Assembly (NCBI GenBank): GCA_016649785.1
Contig: JAENXB010000047.1
Coordinates: 1 to 15,099, forward strand
Length of the DNA: 15,099 nt
DNA from: Flavobacteriaceae bacterium
GTDB lineage: Bacteria; Bacteroidota; Bacteroidia; Flavobacteriales; Flavobacteriaceae
Direction: 5' to 3'
Shown: piece by piece, positions 1 to 5,536 of the stretch
Numbering within the stretch: position 1 is the stretch's first letter
Layout: each line of letters begins with the position of its first letter
Made by a program: the position numbers and the translations under genes
The notes under the pieces: generated by a model
What the model saw: only the letters and a program-made list of their open reading frames with translations
Told to the model about the DNA's origin: nothing
The model's database searches: none

Positions 1-771
1 TCCTACTACACTATGGATCTTTGTTGTTTCCAGGGCTTCCTGCATGGTCATTGGAGGTAAAATACTGGGCAGGCGTTTTGCCAACATAGTTTTACCTGCT
101 CCAGGTGGACCTATTAAAATGATATTGTGGCCACCCGCAGCGGCAATTTCCATGCAGCGCTTAATGGATTCCTGGCCTTTAACATCGGCAAAATCATGTT
201 CCGGATGTTCCAAATTATTGTCAAATTCTTCCCGGACATCAATGATCGTACGTTCCAAAGGTTCATTTTTATCAAAAAATTTGATTACCTGTAAAATATT
301 ATCCACTCCGTAAACTTCCAGCCCGCTCACGATGGCTGCTTCTTTGACGTTTTGTTTTGGGAGGATTATTCCCTTAAAACCTTCTTGTTTGGCTTTTATG
401 GCAATGGGCAAGGCTCCTTTCAGGGGTTTCAGGCTTCCATCCAGGGAAAGTTCTCCCATGATGATATACTCTGAAATTTTTTCGGCTTTTATTTGTCCTG
501 AGGCGGCTAGAATTCCCATGGCTAAGGTGAGATCGTAGGCGGAACCTTCTTTCCGGAGATCGGCCGGAGCCATATTAATGGTGATCTTCTTGCCTGGAAA
601 TGTATAGGTATTGTTTTGCAAGGCAGCGGCAATGCGATAACTGCTTTCCTTTATTGCACTATCCGGCAAGCCAACAAGATAAAATGCAATTCCGGGAACC
701 ACATTTACCTCCACGGTAATCGTGGTGGCTTCTACCCCAAAAACAGCGCTTCCAAAAACCTTTACCAACAT
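1..771 (-). CDS. comM: ComM/YifB-family Mg-chelatase-like AAA+ ATPase (N-terminal part)
   Basis: The gene starts with ATG at 771 and runs off the left edge after 257 codons, about half of the roughly 510 residues usual for the family. Residues 1-170 form the N-terminal subunit ChlI-like domain (start MLVKVFGSA; later VGLPDSAIKES and NMAPADLRKEGSAYDL). After a linker comes DFADVKGQ (193-200), then the Walker A motif GPPGSGKT at 221-228, and the visible part ends in EALETTKIHSVVG, a hallmark stretch of YifB/ComM proteins. In naturally competent bacteria ComM is a hexameric helicase that promotes branch migration of incoming single-stranded DNA during transformation. The same family is widespread in species not known to be competent, so the role here is inferred. 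The Walker B motif and C-terminal domain lie outside the window. Upstream, only about 80 bp separate it from the accessory patch. Confidence 0.93.
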   Translation of the reverse strand, partial: MLVKVFGSAVFGVEATTITVEVNVVPGIAFYLVGLPDSAIKESSYRIAAALQNNTYTFPGKKITINMAPADLRKEGSAYDLTLAMGILAASGQIKAEKISEYIIMGELSLDGSLKPLKGALPIAIKAKQEGFKGIILPKQNVKEAAIVSGLEVYGVDNILQVIKFFDKNEPLERTIIDVREEFDNNLEHPEHDFADVKGQESIKRCMEIAAAGGHNIILIGPPGAGKTMLAKRLPSILPPMTMQEALETTKIHSVVG

Positions 772-849
772 TTAAATTTGATTTTACTTAAATATAGTAA
801 AATTTATGGAATGCCGGTTATTTAATATTTCGTGCAAATTTGTGGGTGA

Positions 850-911
850 GTTCTATAATTTTAGCTTTGGCCTTCTCACAATATTTACTAATTCAAGATG
901 ATCCAGCTGGG
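850..911 (-). repeat. Decayed copy of the badF 3' end (left repeat)
   Basis: Positions 869-911 match 4634-4676 with 4 mismatches in 43 bp, including an unbroken 18-bp identity at 869-886. Weaker similarity continues to 850 when one base is gapped. On the minus strand both copies read HLE..NIVRRP. In this left copy the single-base gap shifts the frame, so it ends in PKLKL and a stop, while the intact gene continues PIDGIVEHY. It lies in the same orientation as the other copy and forms the last 20 or so codons of the truncated recombinase reading frame. Confidence 0.82.
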
Positions 912-1215
912 GGTCGATATTATATGCTGTAAACAACCCTAAAACCTTGAACCTTACTTCTGTATTTCTTTCCAGTCGGGAATTATCATAAACGAACACC
1001 TTTGAAATAAGCTTGGCTTCAATATCTTTTACAAGTTGTCTAAAGGCGGGGCGTTTATCAATAGGTAGTGTTCCTGAAACCGCCTCATCTTTGTATATTT
1101 TGTGTTCCATTCCTAACCCTTTCGCTAAGACTTTCCCTTTTTCAGACTGTATGCCAATAGAAACATCTTTACCTTCTTCTTTCTTACCACTAATACGGCA
1201 ATAAATTCCTAACAT
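853..1215 (-). pseudogene. Truncated serine recombinase (resolvase N-terminal domain) fused to a badF fragment
   Basis: The 120-residue frame begins MLGIYCRIS, where YxRxS carries the nucleophilic serine (S9) of serine recombinases. It continues with the usual YKDEAVSGT at about 42-50 and YDNSRLERN at about 76-84, the region holding the catalytic arginines of the fold. Up to about residue 98 it follows the catalytic domain of large recombinases, which normally exceed 450 residues. There it breaks off, and the rest is a copy of the BadF C-terminal end (HLELVNIVRRP). The recombinase domain, zinc ribbon and DNA-binding parts are missing, so it cannot act as an integrase; it is a remnant. ATG at 1215 is the natural start, as homologs begin just before this IYCRIS motif. 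Confidence 0.8.
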
Positions 1216-1323
1216 GAGCTATAATTGATTTGGTCGTATAAACAACTAGAGAAAGTCAGTCCAAATATTAATATGACTACTATTTTTTCCAATTTTGACA
1301 ATTTCTGTTTATTCACTGTAATA

Positions 1324-2076
1324 TTATTCATTAATCAACTCTAACAACTCATTAAATTTAACTAATGAAACCTCAAAGTAATGATTAGGAAAGTCAACAA
1401 AATTTGGTTTACCATAATCTCTAACTTTTTGTGGAATCAAAAATCTAATTACATCATTATCACCGTCAGTAGTTTTATTAATAACTAATTTATATTGTGT
1501 ACATGTAAGCTCGCCATCAACTAAAGGCATACAATACTTAATATCTCCAGAGCAACTTTGATATTTTTTTTCTTTTTCAAGTCTTTTCCCAATAGCTCCC
1601 ACAGTTGGTTTCAATTCTATAGTTCCATCAATGGTATTTAATTTGTTTATTTCTTCTTTGCTAAATACAAAAACGTAATAAACATTATCATATATCCAAT
1701 CTTCTTTTATTGCGGGATATCTATATCTACCTGATTGTTTTTCTATTCCTAAACCAATGTAATTATTTCCTTCATAAACCATACTTAAAACCCCGATTTC
1801 ATCAAAGTTTTGGTCAGTTCGACTTTTACTTTCTCCTATTGGTTTGTCATATTTTTCATTTATATCTATGAAAGCGGCATCATCACCTACCCTTAAATAT
1901 CCTTTTCTACTTTTCCACTTTTCATTATGAAAATCCCACCCTGAAACATCATCACCTTTAACCCAACTCGTAAATTCACCAATTTCTAATGTTTCTTGTG
2001 GAGTTTCCCTACTTTGACTATGTAGATTTGTTGTAAGGCACATTCCAATTACTAATACTAATAATGCTTTTCTCAT
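1324..2076 (-). CDS. Secreted protein of unknown function
   Basis: A 250-residue protein starting MRKALLVLVIGMCLTTNLHSQS, a typical Sec signal peptide with a short basic start, a hydrophobic core of about 14 residues and a probable signal peptidase I site near HSQ, a common end in Flavobacteriia. The mature part is hydrophilic and rich in Asp, Glu and Lys, with three cysteines in a short span (SCSGDIKYCMPLVDGELTC), which could form a disulfide. I recognise no family. The reading frame is open upstream to an ATG at 2193, but I chose 2076 because the signal peptide begins there and a perfect Bacteroidota promoter lies between the two starts. It is in the accessory patch and seems to be transcribed alone; I see no clear terminator in the 108 bp after it. 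Confidence 0.75.
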   Translation of the reverse strand: MRKALLVLVIGMCLTTNLHSQSRETPQETLEIGEFTSWVKGDDVSGWDFHNEKWKSRKGYLRVGDDAAFIDINEKYDKPIGESKSRTDQNFDEIGVLSMVYEGNNYIGLGIEKQSGRYRYPAIKEDWIYDNVYYVFVFSKEEINKLNTIDGTIELKPTVGAIGKRLEKEKKYQSCSGDIKYCMPLVDGELTCTQYKLVINKTTDGDNDVIRFLIPQKVRDYGKPNFVDFPNHYFEVSLVKFNELLELINE

Positions 2077-2130
2077 TTTTTTATATATTCTGGGTTTTAC
2101 CATATGTTGGCATGTCGTTTTATTTACTCT

Positions 2131-2162
2131 CAAATGTAGCTGATTAAAACGGAGCATCCAAA
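2131..2162 (-). promoter_or_regulatory. Bacteroidota sigma-ABfA-type promoter
   Basis: On the minus strand a -33 box TTTG (2162-2159) is followed after exactly 20 nt by a -7 box TACATTTG (2138-2131), matching the Bacteroidota/Flavobacterium consensus TTTG ... TAnnTTTG. Transcription would start near 2125, giving a leader of about 50 nt before the ATG at 2076. It is the only full match to this consensus that I found upstream of a gene in the window. Confidence 0.6.
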
Positions 2163-2317
2163 GTGCTTTAAAATTTTTGCTGTTTATACACAAAAATGGG
2201 TGTATACATAGATGAGAAGGTGAATGAGATACACGCTATCAAACCTATTATTAATGGTGAAGGTAATGAGCGTTATAGATAGTTGTACAACCACACCATT
2301 ATATGTTTTTTGGGGGT

Positions 2318-2461
2318 TATAACGTTTTGCAGCTACATGAGGTTTGGGAAAAGTACGTCTTAATTTTCGGTTAAAGACTGAACTTTCAAACATAAAACCA
2401 AGTTTCAGTTTATGACCGAAACCCAAATTTCGTGTAACTGCTGTTAGGAGCTGGCGTTATA
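2318..2461 (-). repeat. 144-bp imperfect hairpin resembling an integron attC site
   Basis: The outer arms are TATAACG (2318-2324) and CGTTATA (2455-2461). Further in, 2329-2348 pairs with 2422-2441 (16 of 20, all four differences transitions), 2365-2382 pairs with 2404-2421 (15 of 18), and AACTT (2381-2385) can pair with AAGTT (2400-2404) around a short loop. A 16-nt stretch (2349-2364) has no partner on the opposite arm. The right arm overlaps the stop codon of the 2457-3062 gene. It carries TCCTAAC on the minus strand (2449-2443), close to the attC R'' box RYYYAAC. Long arms, asymmetric unpaired bases and contact with a stop codon are attC-like, but no integron integrase is visible. The spacer left of it, 2163-2317, holds nothing I recognise; the small open frame 2184-2426 crossing the hairpin is not a convincing gene. 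Confidence 0.6.
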
Positions 2462-3062
2462 CTGTTACAGTTATTTCATGCATTTCCAAAATATCTAAAG
2501 CTTTTGAAAAAGCAATTAATCCTTCTTCTGTTGAAGAAAACTTTGCTTTATGTCCTTTTACCATATTTAAAAATTCTCTTCCTTTCTGCACAATTTCAAT
2601 TTCTTTTGTTGGAACCTCTCTGTCACTCAGTAAAATATTTATCACATCAATCAGATTAATTCTGTTTTCAGTTATAAATATGTTATTATAAAACATTCTC
2701 AAAACCATTTCAAAATTAGCTAGATTTTCAAAATCATTATTTGTTAGTTCAGAGTCATGTATTTCGCCAAATTCCTTATAGCATTTTGAATAAAAATTCT
2801 TTAAGGAAATTGAGGACAACAATAGAAAAACGAAATCAGCATTTTTTATTTCAATTTGCTTTTCAGTAGGAATTATTTCTCCTTCTTTAGAAACTACAAT
2901 GTCATTAGGAATACCAGCTCCTATTAAATTTATAAAGCAAACATAATCTCCGTGTTTAATTGCATCAAACTCTTTTTGGAATTTAGTTATTTTAGTTCCA
3001 GACTTGATTACTTTAAGCATATAACCAACAACTACATCGTAAATTAATTTTTCTTCACTCAT
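2457..3062 (-). CDS. Conserved-looking hypothetical protein (possible cassette gene)
   Basis: A 201-residue soluble protein with no signal peptide or membrane segment, starting MSEEKLIYDVVVGYML. It contains a hydrophobic stretch ADFVFLLLSSISL at about 75-87, mixed charged helices in the second half, and a C-terminal end rich in beta-branched residues (EMHEITVTV). I recognise no family and no catalytic motif. AT-rich codon use sets it apart from the metabolic genes to the right. It is the only gene between a perfect GTTRRRY-type box (GTTAGGT, minus strand 3098-3092), 30 bp upstream of its ATG, and an attC-like hairpin at its stop codon, which is the layout of a single-gene integron cassette. 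No function is proposed. Confidence 0.65.
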   Translation of the reverse strand: MSEEKLIYDVVVGYMLKVIKSGTKITKFQKEFDAIKHGDYVCFINLIGAGIPNDIVVSKEGEIIPTEKQIEIKNADFVFLLLSSISLKNFYSKCYKEFGEIHDSELTNNDFENLANFEMVLRMFYNNIFITENRINLIDVINILLSDREVPTKEIEIVQKGREFLNMVKGHKAKFSSTEEGLIAFSKALDILEMHEITVTV

Positions 3063-3091
3063 TTGATGTTTCTTTCTTTCGACACTTCCGC

Positions 3092-3170
3092 ACCTAACGT
3101 GTTTGTATATGGTTTGTTGCGTGGTTAAGCAACTAATTTAGCAAATAAAAACCGAATAGAAAATCCGCTG
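3092..3170 (-). other. Possible half attC-like site upstream of the 2457-3062 gene
   Basis: On the minus strand GTTAGGT (3098-3092) fits the attC R' consensus GTTRRRY. Next to it lies a small hairpin, GTTGC (3116-3120) pairing with GCAAC (3129-3133). I could not find the complementary R'' half further upstream; REP hairpins begin at 3173 where it would be expected. It may be the remaining half of a site disrupted by the RAYT/REP module, or chance. Confidence 0.35.
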
Positions 3171-3172
3171 CG

Positions 3173-3190
3173 CAAAGTCTCATGACTTTG
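3173..3190. repeat. REP-type hairpin 1
   Basis: Perfect 7-bp stem CAAAGTC / GACTTTG with a TCAT loop (plus-strand reading). It is the outer of two hairpins downstream of the transposase and shares its loop, in inverted form, with the outer hairpin on the other side (3976-3991). Confidence 0.7.
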
Positions 3191-3226
3191 AGCTTCCCCT
3201 AACCTGTTGAATTCCTATCACTCCCC

Positions 3227-3244
3227 CAAAGTCTCCCGACTTTG
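3227..3244. repeat. REP-type hairpin 2
   Basis: Perfect 7-bp stem CAAAGTC / GACTTTG with a TCCC loop, 15 bp beyond the transposase stop codon. It has the same stem as hairpin 1. On the minus strand a few T residues do not follow closely enough for a standard terminator, so a REP role is favoured. Confidence 0.7.
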
Positions 3245-3259
3245 AAACGGATGATCTTT

Positions 3260-3862
3260 TTAGTAGCTATTATACCTTGATATCGTCCAACTCTTCAAAA
3301 CATCTGCAACAGGATTATCAGCTAAAGTCACCTCTTCCAGCACACCATTACCGTGTATATAATTTGAAGCACTGGAATAAACATAATCTGATGCCTTGGC
3401 CACAAAACCGGAACGAACCGGGTTTAGGTGAATGTAGTCCAGTTTTGACCATAAAAACTTTTCACTGTAGATCTCCTCCGCATGGTTACCAGCCTGCCAT
3501 ACCTGATAATTCTTATTTCGCGTGTGGCTAAATGTCGCCTTGTGAAGCCGCTCGAAGATCCATTCTCTTCTGCTTTCGGGACTGTTTTGAAGAAGATCCA
3601 GAATCCTTGTTGCCGTAAACTTTTTGAAATCCCGAAGCACATCCGAAAGCGCTCCATCCTTAGATTGTACTATCAGGTGAATATGATTGGTCATAATAAC
3701 ATATCCATACAGGACCATTCCTTTATTTCTCACACAGTAAGAAAGGCTTTCAATAATACAGTCCCTATAAATTTGTCTGCTGAAGACATCTATCCAGTCC
3801 ACAACTGTAGCTGTAATAAAATGAGCCCTGGTTTGATCTTTTATGGTATAGCCTTCCTTCAA
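3260..3862 (-). CDS. REP-associated tyrosine transposase (RAYT, Y1_Tnp family)
   Basis: A 200-residue HUH-type protein. The metal-binding HUH motif is H60-I-H62 in MTNHIHLIV. It is followed by SDVLRDFKKFT (73-83), VWQAGNH (121-127) and the family hallmark LDYIHLNPVRSG (141-152). RAYTs are domesticated relatives of IS200/IS605 transposases that bind and nick REP hairpins, and four such hairpins flank this gene. The start is TTG at 3862; homologs I remember begin with a similar MxEGY segment, and a GAAAGGA sequence lies 6 nt upstream, so TTG start use is plausible. At 122-127, where many REP transposases have WQxGYH with tyrosine, this protein has WQAGNH, so I cannot place the nucleophilic tyrosine with certainty (from memory, not aligned). 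Length is normal and the frame is intact. Confidence 0.9.
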   Translation of the reverse strand: MKEGYTIKDQTRAHFITATVVDWIDVFSRQIYRDCIIESLSYCVRNKGMVLYGYVIMTNHIHLIVQSKDGALSDVLRDFKKFTATRILDLLQNSPESRREWIFERLHKATFSHTRNKNYQVWQAGNHAEEIYSEKFLWSKLDYIHLNPVRSGFVAKASDYVYSSASNYIHGNGVLEEVTLADNPVADVLKSWTISRYNSY

Positions 3863-3921
3863 AATAATTCCTTTCTTTAAAAATAGGAAAAAAGAGTGAA
3901 GTTCTAACCAGATAGTAACAA

Positions 3922-3937
3922 GAAGTCAGGAGACTTC
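3922..3937. repeat. REP-type hairpin 3
   Basis: Stem GAAGTC / GACTTC with loop AGGA, whose reverse complement TCCT resembles the TCCC loop of hairpin 2. It is the inner of the two hairpins upstream of the transposase start, about 60 bp from the TTG, and is in inverted orientation relative to those downstream. Confidence 0.65.
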
Positions 3938-3975
3938 GGGGCGATTTCCTGTTCTTTCATGATTAAAGGAGGCGC

Positions 3976-3991
3976 GAGGTCATGAGACCTC
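3976..3991. repeat. REP-type hairpin 4
   Basis: Stem GAGGTC / GACCTC with loop ATGA, the reverse complement of the TCAT loop in hairpin 1. Stem bases differ from hairpin 1 in compensating pairs, which suggests that the fold is conserved rather than the exact sequence. Confidence 0.65.
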
Positions 3992-4057
3992 ACGCAGCGA
4001 CAACAGACTTCACACAAAGGGGACCTCACGCAGCGACAACAGACTTCACGCAATGGG
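3986..4057. repeat. Two-copy 36-bp tandem repeat
   Basis: Copy 1 is 3986-4021 and copy 2 is 4022-4057. The first 28 bp of each are identical and 6 of the last 8 bp match. Each copy starts with GACCTCACGC and contains GACTTCAC, both resembling right halves of the REP stems; copy 1 begins inside hairpin 4. It looks like local expansion of REP-derived sequence beside the transposase. Confidence 0.8.
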
Positions 4058-4101
4058 CAATTGTAATTTTTTAGTTACTTTTATCTTCTTAATTTATTTT
4101 T

Positions 4102-4368
4102 ATGAAAAATTATATAATTTGTTACAATGGTGGTGTAAATGTTCAACAAGAATTTTTAGATGAACTTAGGTCTTTTCAATATCGTTGGTTTTGTATGGAT
4201 AATATTAATATTGTAAGAACTAAAAAATCATTAGAGGAGTTATTTAAAATATTCTCGACCAAAATTAATGATAAGGATAAACTTGTAATAACAGAAATTT
4301 GTAGCCCGGCACTTCATACTGGATATAATGATAAATGCGAAACTTGGTTAAATCAATATCTCAGTTAA
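4102..4368 (+). CDS. Small SinR-family / Cas2-fold-like protein
   Basis: An 88-residue protein, the only convincing plus-strand gene. It starts MKNYIICYNGG, continues with RWFCMDNINIVRTKKSLEEL (28-47), then NDKDKLVITEI (56-66) and a C-terminal WLNQYL. This follows the pattern of small proteins annotated as SinR family: an initial beta strand IxYDL, a WxC...WIVxT segment and a DSNDKLLV strand. Those proteins share the ferredoxin-like fold of Cas2 and VapD. The Asp usual after the first strand is Asn here (YNGG), so a metal-dependent nuclease role is doubtful. The function of the family is unknown to me. There is no CRISPR array or other cas gene in the window. A strong terminator follows at 4502-4550; the leader is very AT-rich without a consensus promoter. 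Confidence 0.6.
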   Translation: MKNYIICYNGGVNVQQEFLDELRSFQYRWFCMDNINIVRTKKSLEELFKIFSTKINDKDKLVITEICSPALHTGYNDKCETWLNQYLS

Positions 4369-4501
4369 ATTTTCAAGGGAGTCAGAAATTTAAGATCTTT
4401 CTTGAACAAATTGACTGAAATATTTGCCTGGTCACAACAATTAGGCATGATCAAATACCGTGATTTTAGAAAAGATATTGGTCCCTCTTTCAAATTTCGC
4501 A

Positions 4502-4550
4502 TATCAAAAAAGGCAAATGAAGCCTTTAGCTTTATTTGCCTTTTTTGATA
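4502..4550. terminator. Strong bidirectional terminator
   Basis: A perfect 17-bp stem (4502-4518 with 4534-4550) contains an A-run on the left and a T-run on the right. The loop itself holds a second small stem AAGC / GCTT (4520-4523, 4529-4532). It would end transcription of the plus-strand gene stopping at 4368 and of badF stopping at 4582, which lie on opposite sides and converge on it. I see no gene in 4369-4501. Confidence 0.85.
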
Positions 4551-4581
4551 ATTTTTGATGTACTCTGGAATAAAATGCCTG

Positions 4582-5442
4582 TTATTTAACCTTCAGCACA
4601 TTTTTGCGATAATGTTCCACAATTCCATCTATGGGCCTTCTCACAATATTTCCTATTTCAAGATGATACGGCTGGGCTACCGCCCTGATGATATCTTCAC
4701 TAAAATAAGCGATGGTTCCTATAAAATGTATCGGCACATTTTGGGCTTGTTTAAAACACAGCACCCGGGTGTGAATAAAATCCTGAACGCCTTCATGTAC
4801 CAGTTTATAAAAATATCCGTTTCTTTCATTGCTGAAAATAAATTCGGCAAAGGATGCCAGGTAGGTGTTGGGGTTTTCTCTTTGATAAAGATTTTTTTTG
4901 ATTTCGTCTGAATCCAGATTATATGACTCTTCAAATTTCTTTGCAATATCCGGAGGCATACGCTTGTAATAATAATCGCGGATAAGACGTTTTCCAAAAT
5001 AGTTACCACTCGCTTCATCCATGAGAATATAACCGAGTGATTGTACTGCCATCTCTATATTTTCCCCGTCAAAATAACAGCTATTGGAACCTGTTCCCAA
5101 AATACATACAATTCCCGGCTCGTTGGTTGCTGCATATACAGCTGCTACAATATCTTCTTTAACCAGAACCTCTGAGGCATTGGTGAAAAAATTAGCAATA
5201 ATGTCCTGAAGTAATTTCCGGGGAGTTTCCGTTCCGCAACCGGCACCGTAAAAATGGATTTTATCCACTTTGTTTTTAACTCCCTGAAGATCCGCATTTT
5301 CTTCAATCCTTTGCTCCAGCATATGTTCCGGAAATACGGCCGGGTTCAGACCTTTGGTCCTGGTTTTAAATACTTCTTCTCCTTTTTTATCGAGCAGGAT
5401 CCAGTCGCATTTGGTGGAACCGCCATCGGCAATTAATATCAT
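4582..5442 (-). CDS. BadF/BadG/BcrA/BcrD-type ATPase, N-acetylglucosamine-kinase-like
   Basis: A 286-residue protein of the ASKHA (actin/hexokinase) fold. The phosphate-1 loop is DGGSTK (6-11), followed by NPAVF (33-37), KEDIVAA (95-101) with the likely catalytic Asp97, phosphate-2 LGTGSNS (115-121) and GYILMDEASGNYFGK (137-151). The family includes GlcNAc and glucosamine kinases as well as proteins of unknown substrate, so the sugar is not certain. The C-terminal end HLEIGNIVRRPIDGIVEHY is like that of homologs, so this copy is the intact one. Its last part is also the right-hand repeat of the accessory patch. It lies 94 bp after gapA, with the gapA terminator in between, and ends in the shared terminator at 4502-4550. 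A cytoplasmic sugar-phosphorylating role next to pfkA-gapA is inferred. Confidence 0.85.
   Translation of the reverse strand: MILIADGGSTKCDWILLDKKGEEVFKTRTKGLNPAVFPEHMLEQRIEENADLQGVKNKVDKIHFYGAGCGTETPRKLLQDIIANFFTNASEVLVKEDIVAAVYAATNEPGIVCILGTGSNSCYFDGENIEMAVQSLGYILMDEASGNYFGKRLIRDYYYKRMPPDIAKKFEESYNLDSDEIKKNLYQRENPNTYLASFAEFIFSNERNGYFYKLVHEGVQDFIHTRVLCFKQAQNVPIHFIGTIAYFSEDIIRAVAQPYHLEIGNIVRRPIDGIVEHYRKNVLKVK
4614..4676 (-). repeat. badF 3' end, right copy of the direct repeat
   Basis: It matches 850-911: 39 of 43 bp at 4634-4676, with an 18-bp identity at 4634-4651 and a weaker 20-bp extension to 4614 with one gap. This copy is part of the intact gene. The distance between the copies is 3765 bp. 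Confidence 0.82.
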
Positions 5443-5460
5443 TAGAATTTATTTAAGTAG

Positions 5461-5510
5461 TAAAAAAGGCTGTTTTAATCGCAAATATTAAATGCTTTTA
5501 AAACAGCCTT
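5461..5510 (-). terminator. Rho-independent terminator after gapA
   Basis: A 13-bp perfect stem (5466-5478 with 5498-5510) with a 19-nt loop. On the minus strand it is followed at once by six T residues. It lies 26 bp after the gapA stop and separates gapA from badF, so badF transcription is either read-through or from its own promoter, which I could not identify. Confidence 0.8.
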
Positions 5511-5536
5511 CAGATTCAGTTTTTCAAAACTATGGC

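Larger units (their letters stand above)
850..4676. mobile_element. Candidate accessory island flanked by copies of the badF 3' end
   Basis: This patch separates comM from the badF-gapA-pfkA block. It is bounded by direct repeats, 850-911 and 4614-4676, the second being the true 3' end of the badF-like gene. Contents are typical of accessory DNA: a broken serine recombinase at the left end, two genes without recognisable families, a RAYT transposase with REP hairpins, a candidate attC cassette, and a small plus-strand gene. The two unknown minus-strand genes look more AT-rich than the flanking housekeeping genes. The simplest reading is an old integration at, or recombination between, copies of the badF 3' end, followed by decay. 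It could also be a hotspot filled in several separate events. No intact integrase is present, so current mobility is unlikely. Confidence 0.45.

Noticed and set aside
2184..2426. 80-residue open frame on the minus strand
   Set aside because: It runs through the attC-like hairpin and the intergenic spacer, has no recognisable start context or family, and reads like chance translation of the hairpin arms.
3482..3880. 132-residue open frame on the plus strand opposite the RAYT gene
   Set aside because: The minus strand encodes a complete RAYT with HUH and NPV motifs, so the plus-strand frame is a shadow.
3986..4057. Possible tiny CRISPR array (two 28-bp identical repeats) only 45 bp from a Cas2-fold-like gene
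   Set aside because: There are only two copies, separated by 8 bp that are themselves similar, so it is a 36-bp tandem repeat; it grows out of a REP hairpin and no other cas gene is present.
4392..4549. Open plus-strand stretch running from after the small gene into the terminator, with a protein-like look (for example IKYRDFRKDIG)
   Set aside because: No good start codon, it ends inside a strong terminator stem, and I recognise no family; it could be a remnant but the support is too weak.
5254..5436. Small plus-strand frame opposite the start of the badF-like gene
   Set aside because: Opposite the conserved phosphate-1 loop region of badF; a shadow frame.
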